Below, one piece after another: positions 26,983 through 39,400 of a stretch of DNA of 64,000 bases (position 1 is the first letter of the stretch; each line of letters opens with the position of its first letter). Position numbers and translations under genes: made by a program. The DNA is from Glandiceps talaboti (lineage: Eukaryota; Hemichordata; Enteropneusta; Spengelidae): assembly GCF_964340395.1 (NCBI RefSeq), contig NC_135564.1, positions 18,849,819 through 18,913,818 of the forward strand. The letters run 5' to 3'. The notes beneath the pieces were generated by a model. It had not been told where the DNA came from. It did no database searches and worked only from the letters and a program-made list of their open reading frames with translations.

Positions 26983-29907
26983 TTATGAAATGAAAATAAA
27001 ACTAATAACACAACACTTCTGTATCTCAAAACACAACGAACGTAAACTTACCAAAGTACAACTGGAAAAAGACATCCAACGCATCAAGGAAAGAATACAC
27101 TTAGAAAAATGACTTAAGAAATGAATACAACCAAAAGAAAAGCTTACTATATCAACTCATAGGTGCAGCCGTCCGATCACGTCATCAATTCCTCCAAGAC
27201 AGCGACATGCCCGGTAAATTTTTCTTTACTCTCGAACAAGACAAAGGGAAATCAAGACCCATTGTCCACTTAAAACGCACCGACAACACCATCACAGAAG
27301 ACCAACACGAAATACGAGACATCATATACAACTATTACCACAACTTACCGACCCGGATCGCAACCACCTTGATAGTGAAATATCCTACGAAGAACTTACA
27401 AATGCAGTTAAACTCCTATCCAATGATCGCTCTCGAGGTATAGCGGCCTTCCAAGTGAATTCTATCAAATATTTTGGCACATCCTTGTCAAAGACTTACA
27501 CCAAGTATTTACACAATCTATCGGAAACGGAACACTCCCACTATCGTGTCGCAAAGCAATCATCAGCCTTCACCCTAAAACCGGTGACGATGCATTATTA
27601 GTTAAAAACTGGAGGCCCATTAGCCTACTGTGCAGCGACTATAAAATCATAACTAAAGCTCTATCCACTCGTTTTCGCTCTGTCATATCAACGATTGTGC
27701 ACAAAGATCAGACGTGTCACTTATCCCAGGACGCAAGATTTTTTATAATGTACACTTACTACGCGACAGTATCTTCTATGCAAATGATAATGACAAACCC
27801 CTTGGAATAGTAGCCTTAGACCAGGAAAAGGCGTTCGACCGAATAAACCATGACTACATATTCCAAACCCTGAAATCATTCGGAGACGAACCTCGCTTCA
27901 TCAACTACATTAAAGTTCTATATACAGACATACAGTCCCTTATTCGTACGTATCAACAACATGCTAACTACTCCCATAAAAATACAGAGAGGTGTCCGAC
28001 AAGGATGTTCCCTGTCAGGTCAACTCTACGTCATCGCTCTCGAGCCACTACTGAACAGAATACGAATCGACAGTGGAATAACTCCATTAACATTACCAGG
28101 CGTACCCATGCACACCATCTTATCAGCATACACTGACGACGTAGAGTTATTACAGACGGAAAACGACGATTTTAACAAGTTACAAACATGTCTAGAAGTA
28201 TACGAAAAGGCATCAAACGCAAAAGTGAACCTCGAAAAATCAGAATGTCTTTGGGTTTGATCGTGGTTCAACCGCATAGACAATCCATTAGGTATTATAT
28301 GGAACTCTACTAGACTTAAAATTCTAGGAGTCTACCTCGGCAATACTGACACGTATTATCGAAGAACATGGACATAACTTGTCAACACTATCGAAAACAA
28401 AATTAAATACTGGTCAACCTTCGCTCCAGGAATGTCATATAGAGGCCGTATACTTATCATAAACCAACTCATCCCGTCAAAATTACTTGTTCATAGACTT
28501 AACTGTATTACACCAACCACAGATACAATATCATTACTTAGATTCATTTGGCAAGGTCGCCATTGGATACCAGTCGAAACTCTCTGTCTACCGCTCAAAA
28601 AAGGTGGGCATTTTCTAATACGTCTCCAAACTCGGCTAACATCACTCCGAATAAGCTACATACAACGTTACCAACACAACCTCCACCCGTCATCATACTT
28701 CATGGATTACTTCTTCTATAAAATCAGTAAATTAAATTACGAAAGACCTGGAAAATACACATATGCCAGACTTCTATATTGATTTACAACATCGTTGGAA
28801 CTCAACTAAGAAACTGCGTAGAGGAAACCCAGAGACCATATCGGAAATTATCAACTAACCTTAAAAACCCACTTATTCTACATCCTATCCATGGAACACC
28901 ATTTACACTTCATCATTTCGTAGACGCAGGCATTACTAAAATTGGTGACCTCATCGATAACAATGAAAAACGCTGGCTTACCTCCACTGATATCAGCGAC
29001 AAAGTTAACATTCACTCAAACCGCATACTTGCCCTCACTCTAAAAGTAAGCAACACCAGATATCCTAAAGATAAAAATCAACGACTACCTTGAAGACCAA
29101 TCATCTACCGAGACCCAGCACCCACATTATTCCGCGATCGAACTCTATCACTCACCCGAACTCAACATTGCGCTCTATAAACTAGAGAAAGGTGCAATTT
29201 ATAGATATTTGATATTGGAACAACACGCTAACAAACAACCGAATAGACTAGACACTGTGTGGAGAGACATATTAAGCTTAACCGACCATCTACTACCAAA
29301 CTATGACGCATGTTACTACCCGCCAACTATAAAGAAAGAAGGAGATCTACAATGGCGTATACTACATGGTGCATACACTGCAGGTACCTACTTATTCAAC
29401 TCAGGATTTCGCCAAGACTCCGATTGTCCACATTGTGGTGCCAAGAGTCTCTTCTTCACATTTTCATCGATTACCAACAAATCCAACAATTATTTGCCTT
29501 CATCACCGTTATCATCTCCCGTCTTGTCAACAACGATCATGTAACACCAATATGGCGTGGTTTTTCATCAATTCACCGAAGAAAAGCAGAGCCTTCATCA
29601 ACAAACGTGCCATGTTCCTTTTCACCCACATAACGTCAACAGCAAAAAATGTCAATACACATCACCAGAAGGAATGAAATGGACAACACAACTCAAGTCG
29701 ACCCATTGGAAATATTTAAAACGCGTATACGAACAAGAGTACAATTAGAATTAGAACATTATAGATTAAGACAATGTATAGATATCTTTTCATCAATTTG
29801 GGCCATCAACGACGCCGTATGCCGTGTAGTCGACGGACAACTCCGCTTCAATTTTTAGATACAAACCGTATAAACATAGAACAAATACGCATTAATGGTC
29901 TTTTGAA
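26983..29907 (+). mobile_element. Tx1-like non-LTR retrotransposon, copy 1 (5'-truncated, frameshifted)
   Basis: ORF2 remains from the linker before the reverse transcriptase to the C-terminus. Blocks in order: KSRPIVHLKR (about 27250), LPLSCRKAIISLHPKTGD (27537 on), NWRPISLLCSDYKIITKAL, LLRDSIFYAN (27744), VALDQEKAFDRINHDY (27811), IQRGVRQGCSLSGQLYVIAL (27981 on), AYTDDVELL (28126 on), IWQGRHWIPVETLCLPL (28546), LQWRILHGAYTAGTYLF with a CPHCG knuckle (29350-29440), and INDAVCRVVDGQLRFNF with stop at 29858. This is the L1/Tx1 type of RT. At least five frameshifts break it, and the catalytic box reads YTDD, not YADD. The 3' end runs into (GAT)n. Confidence 0.88.
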
Positions 29908-29967
29908 AGATGACGATGATGATGATGATGATGATAATAATGATGATCATGATAATGACGATGATGG

Positions 29968-30004
<37 letters not shown>
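29908..30004. repeat. (GAT)n tract between the two Tx1-like copies
   Basis: GATGACGATGATG.. of about 95 bp. It is the tail of copy 1 and the 5' border of copy 2. Confidence 0.94.
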
Positions 30005-30005
<1 letters not shown>

Positions 30006-30141
30006 CCGCCGCCATGTTGGAAGTAGTGTGAAGAAGCCGCTCTCAGTTTTGGCAGTTTACGTCGTCATTTGGACTAGCTTCCTAATAATTGTGACACGGA
30101 GGTACGTTCTAGATACTTCAATTTACTATTTTAACTAAAGA

Positions 30142-31122
30142 TTGCAGCGATTTTCGTTGATTCTGATTTGGGTGGACACCGCCACGGGTAACACCCGTGT
30201 ACGTGTGTCACTGTCTGGCCTAACAAAGAAACATGGTATAAAGTGCGAACCACTTGAAGGTGTTGCAGTTGAAGTTTACCTACAAGCAATGGCAGAAATC
30301 ACAGGACCACAAAATATAATCTCGGCATCAAGAATAAACGGATCCATATTTGTTTACTTCAACTCGATGACATGGGTAGAAACTATTTGCATGAAACGAC
30401 TACAGGTAAGCGGTTACTTTGTCCACGTTGAACCTGTCGTCAAACCTGTTACTAAAATAGTTGTCTCAGGTGTACCACCCTTTATCCCTGATGAACCAAT
30501 TGAATACGAACTATCACGCTACGGAAACATCGTCGGCGGTGTTAGAGCAATACCACTTGGATGCAAGAATGATAGACTGAAACATGTCATGTCTTTTCGA
30601 AGACAGGCGCTTGTCTTACTTGACAGTGACTCGGATCTTAACGGTGAGTTTAACGGATCAACCTACATCGAGTTCGAAGAAAAACGTTACAGGGTTTATC
30701 TTTCTACAGATGAAATGAAGTGTTTCAAATGTCACCAAAAGGGACACATACAACGAAATTGCCCTGAACAGAACCAACCACCAGCAACAACGAGCAACGA
30801 AAATAACGAAAATACTACGAACAATAACGACTCGCCTCCGACAAATGAAAATAATATCGACATGGCCAGAGAACAAACTGATAATAACGCCCAGGTAACC
30901 GAACCAACAAATACAACCGTCCACGCCAACGATAACAGCACCGTGCGTACACACGTTTTGGGCAAAGATCTACACCAAGTACTCAACCACTCACTTGAAA
31001 ATGGAAAACTTCCATTGTCATGCAGAAAAGCTGTAATTATTTTACATCCTGAACAAGGCGACAACACTATGGTAAAAATTGGAGACCTATCAGTTTATTG
31101 TGCAGTGACTATAAAATTCTAG
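30142..31122 (+). pseudogene. Tx1-like ORF1 with CCHC knuckle, fused by deletion to RT fragment
   Basis: An open frame of 326 codons, starting at TTG. Residues 1-230 look like an ORF1 nucleic-acid-binding protein: VVSGVPPFIPDE, ELSRYGNIVGG, IPLGCKNDRLKHVMSFRRQA and the zinc knuckle C-X2-C-X4-H-X4-C (CFKCHQKGHIQRNC). An Asn/Thr-rich stretch follows. From about residue 272 the frame changes to RT sequence (KDLHQVLNHSLENGKLPLSC). The rest of ORF1, the endonuclease and the RT start are missing, so this fusion is the scar of an internal deletion rather than a designed gene. Confidence 0.75.
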
Positions 31123-32377
31123 CAAAAGCTCTTTCAATACGTCTTCGTTCCGTCATCGCCACAATTATCCATAAAGACCAAACTTGCAGTATCCCCGGAC
31201 GCCACATCTCCGATAACATACACCTACTTAGAGACAGCATCTATTACGCCAACAATTCAGACAAGCCATTAGAAATAGTAGCCCTCGACCAGGAAAAAGC
31301 TTTTGACCGCATACACCACGATTACTTGTTCAACACTCTGAAGTCTTATAAGCTACATTAAGTACTCTACGCAGATATTCAATCCCTGATCCGTATTAAC
31401 AATTCTCTTACCGCGCCAATCGACATAAAACGCGGGGTTCGTCAAGGGTGCTCTCTTTCGGGTCAACTTTACGTGATTGCTTTAGAACCACTGTTTGACA
31501 AAATAAGACAGTCAACTGACATCACCGGACTAATCGTACATAGCACTCCTAAACATACTTTTTCTCTTTCTGCGTATGCTGACGACGTGGAAAGTATGAT
31601 AACAAAAAAAAAGACTTCACAAAACTAAAGAATTGTCTCAACACATACGAAAAGGCGTCGAACGCGAAAGTAAACTTCGAAAAGACAAAGGGATTGTGGG
31701 TAGGAAGTTGTGCGCGACCGGACTAAATCACCCTTTGGGAATAAAATGGAATGCAGACGGCCTAAAACTATTAGGATTATATCTAGGCAACAATGACGCT
31801 TACCACAGAAAAAAACGTGACCGATCTAGTTAATATTTCCGAAAATAAAATAAAATATTGGTCAACCTTCGCGCCCTGCATGCCATAAAGAGGACGCGTA
31901 CTAGTCATAAACCAATTAATCGCTTCAAAATTGCTCCACAGATTCGCATGCATTACCTCAACTAAACATGATATTACATTTCTTCAATCGTTATTTCTCC
32001 AATTCGTTTGGCAAGGTCGCCACTGGGTACCAGCAGAAACCTTATACCTACCCCTGATTAAAGGTGGGCAAGGCCTAATTAACATTGAAACTCGTCTGTC
32101 AGCATTCCGCTTAAGTCACATTCAACGTTATTTATACAGCGATTATCCACACCCAACCTTCCACTTTATGGACTACTTTCTAAAAAAAGTTGCAAATCTA
32201 CGGTACGACCGACAGTTACTATTGACAACTAATGTTGACGCACGTAAGACACGCATTCCAGACTACTACCGCGGAATCTTACGCACCTGGAACTCGACCG
32301 AAAAAATACGCAAAGGAGGGCCAACAACCCTGTCAGACATTCTTAAAGACCACTTTTCCAAAATCCTTCAATACTAA

Positions 32378-32865
32378 ATAATAATAAGATGATTTGTAAT
32401 GCGCCTCATCTCCGAGGAGCTCGAAGCGCAGAGGAAGAGTGGATACAGAAATAGTTAATGGGAAATGTGAATTTAAGGTAATCTGTATTAAAATAAAAAG
32501 AGAAAGAAAAACAGTTATTAGCAGTTGAAGAGGTGAGTTTTTAGAGAATGTCTGAAGGTTGACAAAGATTTGGAATGGCGGAGATCAAAAGGGGGGTGGT
32601 TCCATGAAGTAGGGCCAATGTAAGAGAAGGATCTTTCACCAAATGTTTTGGTTGACACCCTTGGAACACAGAGAAGACGAGAATCAGAAGACGAGCGAAG
32701 TGGTCTTCGAGGAATGTATTGATGTAGAAGATCCGTGAGATATTGTGGGCCAATACCTACAACTGACTTGAAACAAATGGATGAAATTTTGTATTGAATA
32801 CGTGAGGTGATAGGCAGCCAATGAATAAATAACGTTGAATGTGACTTAAGCGGCCGATCGTGCCC
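32378..32865 (-). mobile_element. L2/CR1-like LINE 3' fragment nested in Tx1 copy 2
   Basis: Complement frame 32518-32934: within it FIHWLPITSRIQYKISSICF, GPQYLTDLLHQYIPRRPLRS, FGERSFSYIGPTSWNHPP and FRHSLKTHLFNC then stop. This is the C-terminal block of L2/CR1-group ORF2 (HWLPI..RI.YKI, YL.DLL, R.LRS, FG.RSF...P..WN.LP, LKTHLF). The 3' UTR ends ..CGCTTCGAGCTCCTCGGAG.. then GGCGCATTACAAATCATC and an ATT tail at 32378-32388, the L2 signature. The first residues of the open frame (upstream of 32865) are read in antisense Tx1 sequence. Confidence 0.8.
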
Positions 32866-34044
32866 TTTCACCTTAAACCACTTCTTAGACGCAGGTATTA
32901 CAACCATCGCCGACCTTATCGACACTGACAACAAACGCTGGCTGAATACAACAGATATTCAACACAGATATAAATACACTCTAATCGTATCCTCACCCTT
33001 TCCCTGGAAGTTCTACATCGCGCAATTCCAATAAATATAAAAACAACCATCGCCAATTTCTTCAGTAGCAACCTCCCAACGACTCCCTGGAAACAACCTT
33101 TTCATTCGAACTACATCATTCAATAGAACTAAACTTAGCACTTTACAAAATAGAGAGAGGGGCTATCTACAGATATCTCATATCCGTTCTACATGAAAAC
33201 AAACTACCTACCAAACTCGATACAGTTTAGAGAGACATACTGAGTCTGCCAACATCGATAAAACCAAACTTTAAAGCATGTTATCACCCATCAATAACGA
33301 AGAGAGAGGGCGACCTACAATGGAGATTTATACACGGCGCCTACACCACCGGTAACTTCCTTTATAATACAGGACTACGATCAGATCCAAACTGTTCACT
33401 GTGTGGCAATGCAGACTCATTGCTGAATACATTCCTAGAATGCCCAAACACAACTGCCAGTCTTCGTAACCAGGATATCAACACAACATTCCACCGATAA
33501 TCGCAAAATCCCAGGACATTGGTTCCTAATCAACCCACCAAGTAAGAGTAGAACATTTCCAGACAAACAAACGAACGCTTCACCTGTTCACGTATATTAC
33601 ATCTACAGCAAAGATGTCAATCCACCTAGCAAGAGGAAATAAAATGAAAGACGCGACACCAATAGACCCCATGGAAATCTTCAAAACATGCTTTCGAGCA
33701 AAATTATCGTTTGAATATTAACATTACCGGAAATACAAGAACATAACATAGAACTGTTTGAAGCAACTTGGGCTATCAACGACGCAATATGCAAGGTCAC
33801 CAACGGTCAACTCCAGATTAATTTTTAAACACAATAGTACAGTAACTGTTTACTTACAACTTAAAGATTTTTTCCCCGATACTACATGTACCGTTTTCAC
33901 CTTTGTATTTGTAATTATAGAATCTTTCGAGACATTATAATCGCACCGTGTACTCCACTAGTCTAAGAGTACGTTCGCCCTGCTACCTTTGTATGTATTT
34001 TTAGCCTTTTTAATTGTTTAAACAGGAATACATGTTCCTTAAAA

Positions 34045-34047
34045 GAT

Positions 34048-34085
<38 letters not shown>

Positions 34086-34092
34086 CGACGAC
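34045..34092. repeat. (GATGAC)n tract ending Tx1 copy 2
   Basis: Hexanucleotide GATGAC repeated about seven times and then GACGACGACGA, directly after the LINE 3' UTR (CCTTAAAAGATGATGAC). Confidence 0.93.
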
Positions 34093-35200
34093 GAATTTTG
34101 AGATGTCAATACAGGTCCCAAACGACTTGTGTACTGAGTTTCAACGCCGCCAATGAGATGATGATAACAATCTTGTCAAAATTTACTTAGCTATTTTGAG
34201 ACGTAGACGAAGGTCCTAAATGACAACGACGACGACAATACAAATTACTTGTCCGGATTCCTCATTTATTTACATTTAAGGATAGTGCAACCATGATTTT
34301 AGAACTTCTGAACGTTTCGTTCATCTATCTGGAAATAACTTTAGTTGTTATGCACCTTTTTATCACGAATTCTAATTTTGGACCAGCTTTGCTTATCAGT
34401 GTACTAGTCATTCCTAGAAAAAACATCACGAATGTCAGGCTGGTAGTTTTAGAGTTAAAGCCTTTTTTTGACCAAATAATTCATCTTTAGACCTACTGGT
34501 CTAGTAAATTGCATGTCAACAATGGTGTATCATAATTGTTTGAAAATATATATTATTAAACTAAATACCCCTCTCAAAGTGTATGAAGAGACTGAAATAC
34601 TGTAACCGCTCAGTATATTTTGACGCAAAATGAGAAGTCCATTCTAATGCATACCTATTGTATAGTAATTTTTATGAGAACAACTTAAAATCAAGTCGTA
34701 CACACACACACACACACACACGCTCTAACACAGAAATACAAAGAAATTAACACGCACATATACACACACAAACCATATACCCTGGTCTACACACGGACCT
34801 TTCACCATGTTTATACAATGTTGGCATTTATAAATCACTAATAACGATTTCAATATTTGTAACTTTTCCTATTTCCTATGCTGAATGTAAGTATGTTAAG
34901 ATATAACTGTCTGTGGCAAACTTGTAAATAGGAAAGAGACTATAATTTTGCGAAGAACAATTTGTTTAGCTCATTCATTCCTTGGCATATCCAACTAAAC
35001 ACTAGTCATAGAGCGGAACTGGACCTCGACCTCTGTATCATCTCTGGCCCGAATACGTAAATTCATGAGCAAGATTTTGATTGGTCACATGATGTTAGGA
35101 CAGCACAGGTTCGTGACTTGAAATTATTATATGACAGAGTACAATAAAATTTGCACAAGTTTAGCAAAACAACATTATTTTTTCAAAAATAAAAAAACTG
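34093..35200. other. no gene seen
   Basis: Intergenic AT-rich sequence with a short (CA)n at 34700-34722. No conserved frame. Confidence 0.4.
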
Positions 35201-35224
35201 ATGGGTTGTCCAATAATTCTAGAC

Positions 35225-35490
35225 GTTGCTTGCAACCAAGACCACGTCCTTTGCAACAGCCAAATGGTAGAGTTTTTCTTAAAGATAACGAGGATATATA
35301 TGAATGAGCATTCCAACAAATTCAGATATGCTGAATATCCTCAGAAGGATAGACAAAGGAACCACGACCACATTCCTGGCAATAGCCAAGTGACAGTGTA
35401 TTGGAAAAAACTACCAAGGGTAAATTACTCATGAGAAAGTTTCAGCATCGCTATTTCTAGCAACCGAGATCGTCACTGCCAATCAAACAG
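35225..35490 (+). repeat. dispersed repeat, diverged tandem copies
   Basis: GCAACCAAGACCACGTCCTT then TGCAACAGCCAAATG at 35230 recurs at about 35361 as AACCACGACCACATTCCTGG then CAATAGCCAAGTG, and weakly at 35461. The reverse complement of the same family is at 37905-38200. Confidence 0.55.
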
Positions 35491-35751
35491 TGTCTCTTGC
35501 AAGAGTCCTTTCCTGCCATAACAGCACCAGATAAGATATTTTCTCTTTTCTCCCATTAACCCACTGATATAAACAGAATAGTTAATAGAATATATAATCG
35601 ATGTTCTGTTTGTTTTTAAAATCATACATATACATAACCATATACTGCTCAACAATCTTTATTTGATGTCAAAACATGGGAAGCAGCATCGTCAAAAGAC
35701 AAAAACAAACTGTTAAAACTGTAATAAAACTTTAAAGGCGATAAAATCAGT

Positions 35752-35770
35752 TATATATATATATATACAC

Positions 35771-35859
<89 letters not shown>

Positions 35860-35951
35860 CACACATACATATATATATATATATATATTACGCTATTACG
35901 CTCTGCCACTGCGGTATAGAGCACTGTCTTAGCAGATTGATACTCACCGAG

Positions 35952-36045
<94 letters not shown>
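35752..36045. repeat. (AT)n/(AC)n tract in two blocks
   Basis: TATATA runs at 35752-35888 (with ACAC breaks) and 35952-36045, separated by about 63 bp of unique sequence. It lies just downstream of the gene C stop, probably within or just past its 3' UTR. Confidence 0.96.
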
Positions 36046-36049
<4 letters not shown>

Positions 36050-36372
36050 GAAATAGAAGGTTTACTTTGTCAACTATACAATATAACAGAATATAATTCA
36101 GGACATGTAAATTCTTTGACTTTCAACAAAATCTAAAAAATAAAATATATAAATTTCTCATTGGTAATTGTTTAGTGACTTTTATGATGTCAACTTTTAG
36201 ATCCTTACAGTCATTGTGAAAATAATGAAGTGATTCTGAGTATATTTGCCAAACAGAATTCCAAAAACTCGTGTATATTTGTGGAGTGCTTAGAAGAATT
36301 ATGAGATGCTACGAAATCAATGTTACTCAAAGCAACAGGAGGAAAAAGAATGGTTCTGTTGCATGCAAAGTC

Positions 36373-36477
36373 TTAGGTGGTATTTATCTCCATTTTCACT
36401 GAAGATGAAGATGAAGTGTCATTTTTGAAGTGACCATATTGTTGGTTCGTGGTTGGTTCAACGGATCCATTTGCTGT
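36373..36477 (-). CDS. VWDE: gene C exon 18: cytoplasmic tail and stop
   Basis: CCATTTTCAG before. Encodes TANGSVEPTTNQQYGHFKND, a TSSSSS run and MEINTT, then TAA at 36375-36373. A candidate AATAAA (complement) is at 35663-35658. Confidence 0.78.
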   Translation of the reverse strand, partial: TANGSVEPTTNQQYGHFKNDTSSSSSVKMEINTT

Positions 36478-39400
36478 CTGAAAATGGAGAGGAAATAATT
36501 AGGATATAAATATAGTGATATAATCTAGACTATCGAAGAAATAAGAAACTCCATGTCTTAATGCTGACGTTCAATAAATAATGCAATGGTTGTGGAAAAC
36601 AAAACTTGAAAACAGTTAATAGAAAGTTAACAGTACTAAGACTTCTAATATTCCTTACCTGTTTCTCTCTCTTTTTGTTCCAAACAACCACAGCTACAAG
36701 ACGAAAAGTTGGTTTATGTTAATGACATGTTAGTATCAAGCATAATTCAAAATGCGTTTCTTGGAACGTAGAGTAAGCAAATACTCTAATGGTATTACGT
36801 GTATCAGAATCCAGCTAGTTTCTGCCTTAATACCCGCCCGTTCGCCCGCCCACCCGTCTACCTGTTTGTGTGATCAGGAGTTCACAATTTGTGCATATCC
36901 TCTATTCAGATCACATGTAGAAAATAATAATATGTATTATTCATTTCACAGTTTGATGCAGACATCGCCTTACATTTTGAATGATGATTTCATTTTTTGT
37001 CCATTCATGTCATCAATATCTAAATGTATTTTTTTAACGATATCTAGGAAATACTGATAAACATTGGTTTAAGTAGATTTAAATTATAAATTAACAGCTT
37101 GGAGGGCTTCTTCACAGGTAAATCGTGATATAGAAGACGACATGTATGTTAGATAAAACTGCTAGCATTCGATCTTCTATTCTACATGAATGACCACAAT
37201 ATTTGAACACAATTGTCGACCATCCACAGAAGACAACTGTTTTTGTGATGGTTGTCATGTACGTATGTGCAAAGAAGTTTTTGGTGTTTTTGTTTTAGTT
37301 CCAGTTTCATCGTGCATGCAAAACTTTAAGATGCACAGACTTCACGACTTTATTGACTTACCAACCATTGCAGCTACTGCGACAATAACTAATGAAACAA
37401 CAACACCTATCACCACAGCCTGAAAAGAAAATTAAGATAATGTTAAATACAATGAGATATATTCTTAAGTTTTTTGTTTCAATACATCATTGTATATTCT
37501 ACTAATACCACAGCTCCATTAGTGGTGATGACTTGATGATATTGTATATAACTACATCCCACTCACATTCACACTCAAACCAGGTGACATTGAATGGTTG
37601 TCAGTGGCAACATGGTGTCATAGTATTATACTAACCCCTTGTGAAAACAACTACCACGATGACCACCATCACTTTTGAAAGTTGCCGTTGCTCATGATGA
37701 TAACGACAATGACGATGACGACAATGATGATGACGATGCTCAACAATTATAAACTGATAATAACGCCAATGGCATTGTAGCACAATTATATTTTAAAGAA
37801 AATTGTTATCCAAATGTTGATCCATTTTAGGCATATGTGTTCATTTGCAAAATATTTATCCAGTTGCCTATCTATTCCTGTTATTACCTCTACCATAGAC
37901 AAAATGATTTGGCTATTGTTATGGGCATGGTCTTGTTGATAGGATATTTGCACACGTATTTTGAATGCTTACTCACTTATCTATTATTAATTCCTGTAAT
38001 CCTGTAATCCTTACAAATTGAATACAAATCGTCATTTGGCTATTGCCAAAGGCGTGGAATTGTTGCTAGGCATATTTGCATACATTTTGAATGTTTACTC
38101 AATTGTCTACCAGATGATGTTGTTATCTTTGCAAAATATTCCGACACATTGTTGTTTCCAAGGGCGTGGTCATGGTTGCTAGGGCTGTGGCAAATTGTTT
38201 TGCACATCTGCAGATAACACTTCTAGAAACATCACACCAAAATTCAGCCACATCCACCATGACCAAAATTCACATTTTTACATCTAATTTGCATATCGCT
38301 GACGACATTTCCACGTGTTTAATAGTTCGTCATCTACACATCACTAGAAACGTCTGTCAAATTTGAGCCCAATCATCGAAGTAGTTTCCGAATGAAAGAT
38401 TTTAACCAAAAAGACACATTTTTAGAACTAATTTGCATATAACTGACATGTTATGAAAACTTCATCTATACATATCCCTAAGATCGTCCCCACCATCAGA
38501 TCATCTGACCAGTACACACACACACACACACTGTCATTTCACCATATTTATAGCACGACTGAACCTCAGTTCAGTTGTACTAAAACCGAAAACATTGACA
38601 TTTCAAGCACTGCTACAAGCGAATATAATCAACAGGTTGTCATAACAATATCACACATACCAACAGTATCGATCAACCCATGAATATTATAGACGAACCT
38701 ATCACCAGCCCGCAACCTACAGACAACTATTAACTATTGATAAATTCCGACCATTCTATCAACAATGAAACCATGGAAGACAACAATTATGACCAACACA
38801 ACAATGACTTGATTCTCAGGAAAATACGGATAATAGAGAACGAAGAAAGTTGGTTTCAGTGTAGTGTGGGGGTGGTGGTGGTGGTGTTGGATTATAATGA
38901 TGATGATGATGATGAAAAATATCCTTGTATAACAACGTGAAGTTATGCAGAGTCGACTTACGTTTTTGCTTCCTTTTCCTTCCACACCTACTGAAAGAAA
39001 TATTAATCACAATTACTAACTAAATGAGTTCTTTCACGATTTATCAATGGTAACACAATAATTTCAATGATGACATGGTAAGAATGGTGTCTTGCATGAA
39101 TCATCTGAGAATTGTAAAACAATTTACAAAGTATATCGTTTCTTATTGAAATCAAATAAGGGTGGTTAAACCGTTTGATAAATTCTGAACTGTACTGTGC
39201 AATGTTTTACCCACAACTCTCTCTGATTTGTACTAGGACTGTCAGACATGATCTTCTTAAAGTCAGACAAATCTCACCAGTGTACAGAGTTTTGTAAAAA
39301 CATTTCTGACATTTGCAAAGTGTAGAATTGCCACTGATGAGTTTCTGAAGAATATTTGCAACGAAACTAAGGGAAATATATGCACCTGTTATGACTCTAA

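Larger units (their letters stand above)
30005..34044 (+). mobile_element. Tx1-like non-LTR retrotransposon, copy 2 (internally deleted, with nested L2)
   Basis: Starts right after (GAT)n with a short 5' UTR (GCCGCCGCCATG.. on), then ORF1 from about 30142 and, after a deletion, ORF2 from the RT onward. RT blocks: LPLSCRKAVIILHPEQGD, DQTCSIPGRHISDNIHLLRD (31177 on), VALDQEKAFDRIHHDY (31279), KRGVRQGCSLSGQLYVIAL (31427 on), YADD (31574-31585), FVWQGRHWVPAETLYLPL. The C-terminus continues at 32866 after a nested element: RKRWLN-like block, LQWRFIHGAYTTGNFLYNTG with an SLCG knuckle (33316 on) and INDAICKVTNGQLQINF with stop at 33828. ORF2 has several frameshifts and stops. Ends in (GATGAC)n. Confidence 0.87.

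Noticed and set aside
38962-38990. 29-bp exon of gene C with good borders (TTTCTTTCAG..GTAAGT)
   Set aside because: Gives a stop in phase 0 and cannot keep the frame between exons 15 and 16.
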